Source: Lachnospiraceae bacterium
GTDB lineage: Bacteria > Bacillota > Clostridia > Lachnospirales > Lachnospiraceae
Direction: 5' to 3'
Assembly (NCBI GenBank): GCA_021628825.1
Contig: JAJXRY010000001.1
Location: 1,054,001-1,118,000, forward strand
DNA: 64,000 bases
The notes under the pieces are model-generated. The model saw nothing but the letters and a program-made list of their open reading frames with translations, had not been told where the DNA came from and did not search any database. Positions 61,266-64,000 of this stretch are shown in pieces. How positions within the stretch are numbered: the stretch's first letter is position 1; the number at the start of each line of letters is the position of its first letter. Position numbers and translations under genes: made by a program.

Positions 61266-62974
61266 TCACATTTTTTTCACAATCAAATCCGCACGCGTCC
61301 CTTCCTGCGCTTTTTCTTCATACATCTTCCGGTCTGCCTTTTTCACACATTCATCAATGCCCGACTCATCAAGCCGGACATAGCCCATGGATGCCGAAAA
61401 CGGATATGCTGTTTCCTGATCCTCTGCTTCCAATGATGCCCGGAAGCACTGACAGACTTCTTCAAAGTATTCTATACTGACATCCGGAGCCAGTACGCAG
61501 AACTCATCACCTCCGATGCGGTAGCATTCCCCGATCGGACCAAAAATGCTTTTTTTCAGATACGACGCCAGCTTAAAGAGTGCCTCATCTCCCTTATCAT
61601 GGCCATGTTCATCATTGATGATCTTCAGACAGTTCATATCCGCAATCATAATAATCCAGGAAGGCGGATTCTTGTCTTTCTCTCGCTCCGGATCTCTTTC
61701 TGCATCCCGGATCTTCCGGATGGTACTTTCAAATGCTGTACGATTCTCAAGTCCGGTCATGATATCCTTGAATGCCAGTTCCTTATAGAAGGAATGCTTC
61801 GCCTCCTGAATACGCAGAATGGCAATCTGCCGCAGAGTATCGTAGCCGAGATATGCGATGAGGAACAGGATTCCGACCCTCATAAAAATACCGACACGCC
61901 CTGATGGAACCAGATAATACCATGTAATATCCGCTGTTCCGAACAAAGTCAGGATCAGCATCGCCTTGTAAATAAAATAATCCTTAGTTCCATACGGCTT
62001 GCGACGCATCGTGACAAACCCGGCGATGAGTCCTGCCAGAATCAGCAGAAACAGAAAATGCACCGCTGTTATCATCTGCATATAATAAACCAGTCCGGTA
62101 ATCTGCAGCAGCTGCTGAATCAAAAAATTTCCTACTGAAAGATAAAACAAAGCCTTCATGTACCACTTATCCCGCATGGATTCATATGTCAGGATAAATG
62201 CGGTAATCAATACAGGCAGCATACTGAAGCAGGCAAACAGCACAAACGATGCCCGTGGAATGTTACCGGTAAAAGCTGTGTGACACGTGCCTCCAGCACT
62301 CCCCAGATTCCTGTTATCACTGCCAGAAGTCCCAGATAACACATTCGGGATGCGATCACACCCTCATGCCGCATAATAAGTCCCATAATCAGAATTGCCA
62401 CACCAAGGATCACTGCAATCACGCCAAGAAGCAGAAATACGATTCCCTGTCTGGCAACCATATAAACAAGGCTGGCTTTTGTTCCTGTATAAATTGCCGG
62501 CAATTCCCCCGCATACGTATTCACCTGCGGTACAATCTCAATACGCAGCTCCTTCCCCTCATAGGAGGCCGGCATCCGGATCAGACGCCAATAGGAGCCC
62601 TCCAGCATGGGAAATGGTAAGCTTCTGTCAGGATCCTCCCAGATCCTTTCCTCATCCAGATAAACACGGATATAGGCCTGCTTACAGTAAAACAGGATAG
62701 TATTTCCCAAAACCGAATCCTCATCCAGCTTTCTGCGGATAACAATCGTATCTCCTGCTTTAGCTGTTATTTTACCCGGTAATACTGTTTTTATCTCTTC
62801 TCCGTTACAGGAGACATACACGTTTCCCTGCAGATCCCGTACCTCTTCATTATCGAATGCAGTAATTCTGCTTTCCTTTGGGAAACCAATCCACACATAC
62901 ATAATCCGAATCAGTAGCAATAATATGCCGACGATTCCGCTTCTTCGTCTTATTCTGTTTATCTTCTGTTTCAT
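61266..62974 (-). CDS. Membrane diguanylate cyclase, 7TM-DISM-like sensor plus GGDEF (one frameshift)
   Basis: About 569 residues. One N-terminal membrane helix (IVGILLLLIRIMYVWIGF) leads to an extracytoplasmic beta-sandwich (VRDLQGNVYVSCNGEEIKTV, RMPASYEGKELRIEIVPQV). Seven or so membrane helices follow from LVYMVARQGIVFLLLGVIA. The cytoplasmic GGDEF domain has CYRIGGDEFCVLAP, an intact active site for c-di-GMP synthesis. No RxxD inhibitory site is obvious. A shift near 62265 joins EARVTQLL to the next helix. ATG 62974 follows GGGGAG. It probably converts an external signal into c-di-GMP. Confidence 0.88.
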
Positions 62975-63088
62975 AACACGACTCCCCTTTTCGGTTATTC
63001 CCCCGGTACTTCTTTTGCTGCTCTATTTCCATCTCCCCGAAAAAAAGAAATATCTGCTCCATTTCTTTCTAACTTATCAAAATAATTA

Positions 63089-63967
63089 TCATATTTCTAT
63101 GAAATAAGAGGCTGTCCATATACCACTTCCCGGAAGCTCATTTTTCCCATGCACGGTCCTTCAGCTCTCCTTCATATCCCTCGCTGTCACATCGCCCATA
63201 CCAGGGCTCAATGCAGATAAACGGAGCATTCTTCTTCGGTGGAGACCAGATACCGAATAGCGGAGCATCCATACGGACCGTCAGATATGGGGTACCGTCC
63301 GCATAGCACAAAGCCACTTTCTGTGCCTGATGATGCTCTATTACCAGTGCATCATCATCAAACAGATTTCCGGTAATTGGAAGAATGCCATCCTGCAGCT
63401 CATAGACCGTACTGCTGCCGGTTGCCATTCCGTCCTTATTAATCTTCGTACTTACCACCTGCTGCTTTTCGTCAAATCTAAGGACATAATCCGTCTGCTT
63501 CGTATTCTCCTTAACCGGACAGTTAAACGCCGGATGCCCACCGATTGCAAAAAACATGGTCTTATCCGAAGGATTTTCTACCTGCCAGCAGACCTCTACA
63601 CTGTTCTCTTTAAGCTTATAGCCCAGCTTTAACACGAATGCATACGGATATTTCTGCAGGGGTTTCTTCGTTGCTATGAAGCTCAAACCAGATTTCCTCC
63701 TTGGCCTGACTAATCAGTGTAAAACTCCATATCCCTCGCAAAACCATGCTGATTCATGGCATATTCTTTGCCATTCACACGATACTTTTTCTGATTGACA
63801 CCTCCGACGAACGGGAACAGCACCGGTGAGGTTCTTCCCCAAAAAGCCGGATCTCCCTTCCACATATATTCCTGATTATCATGAATTCTCTTTAATGACT
63901 TTAATTCTGCTCCATGCGAATCAATTGTAACGCAGAGAAGTTCATTTTTCAATTCATAGACTGCCAT
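63089..63967 (-). CDS. Aldose 1-epimerase family protein, LacX-like (frameshifted)
   Basis: About 292 residues of galactose-mutarotase fold. AVYELKNELLCVTIDSHGAE starts the family. FWGRTSPVLFPFVGG and MNQHGFARDMEF hold the first His/Arg region, AIGGHPAFNCP the second His, and the late ICIEPWYGRCDSEG the catalytic Glu. A shift near 63695 joins FTLISQAKEEIWFELHSN. An A5 run at about 63140 must lose one A so the end reads AWENELPGSGIWTASYFIEI. It catalyses anomer interconversion of an aldose, specificity unknown. Confidence 0.88.
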
Positions 63968-64000
63968 ATAACGCCGCCTTCCTTTCCTGTTTTGAAAAAG

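Overview
The window reads as a chromosome segment of an anaerobic, endospore-forming Firmicute, most likely a gut or rumen Lachnospiraceae (Clostridia). The reasons are the low-to-moderate GC; AGGAGG-type ribosome binding sites; a spoIIAA-spoIIAB-sigF operon; a rho-rpmE-DUF1385-prmC-prfA block; a T-box ahead of valS; a CIRCE operator ahead of htpG; a GH10 xylanase fragment beside a NodB-type deacetylase; and several uncharacterised families I associate with Lachnospiraceae. Almost every gene is on the minus strand. The exceptions are the xylanase fragment at the left edge and one AGCS-type symporter.

Layout. 0-2.3 kb: xylanase end, HAD phosphatase, polysaccharide deacetylase, DEDDh exonuclease fused to a zinc ribbon. 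2.5-10.3 kb: MATE exporter, tRNA-Leu(CAG), two poorly known hydrolase-like proteins, AGCS symporter (plus strand), SLC13-like permease, tRNA-dihydrouridine synthase. 10.5-14.6 kb: aspS with a hairpin-rich leader, an esterase, an orphan Phd-type antitoxin, a damaged zinc phospholipase C-like gene. 14.6-19.5 kb: the prfA/prmC/DUF1385/rpmE/rho translation-transcription block. 19.7-23.5 kb: an SSS symporter with an acyl-CoA synthetase, then an 800-base stretch holding a structured repeat and a tiny transcription unit for a 21-residue peptide. 23.7-26.9 kb: thyX, a lipid-flippase-like membrane protein, a radical SAM enzyme. 27.1-30.7 kb: purC-purB-purF-like operon. 30.8-33.2 kb: polar amino-acid ABC transporter. 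33.3-40.2 kb: a four-gene operon with an Hsp70-like ATPase, a 1,186-residue solenoid protein, a TPR-like protein and a coiled-coil membrane protein. This is the best candidate for an undescribed system. 40.4-45.1 kb: SpoIID/peptidoglycan-binding protein, CIRCE-controlled htpG, PPIase lipoprotein. 45.2-51.5 kb: sbcCD, PHP phosphoesterase, spoIIA operon. 51.8-57.4 kb: zinc-ribbon/TPR protein, small ORF, folC, valS. 57.4-58.1 kb: 3 x 117 bp tandem repeat, then the T-box. 58.1-64 kb: MATE exporter, MBL hydrolase, an unknown protein, a GGDEF cyclase, an aldose epimerase.

Two window-wide signals matter. First, about three quarters of the genes, including essential ones (valS, rho, prfA, purC, folC), carry one or more single-base frameshifts, nearly all in A/T or G/C runs of 4-8. 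That points to uncorrected sequencing indels rather than gene death. Coordinates given for such genes span the whole reconstructed gene, and the frameshift is noted. Second, the decamer GTTTACATAA (either strand) occurs nine times in 64 kb, in coding and non-coding DNA and in several reading phases, far above the small fraction of one copy expected by chance.
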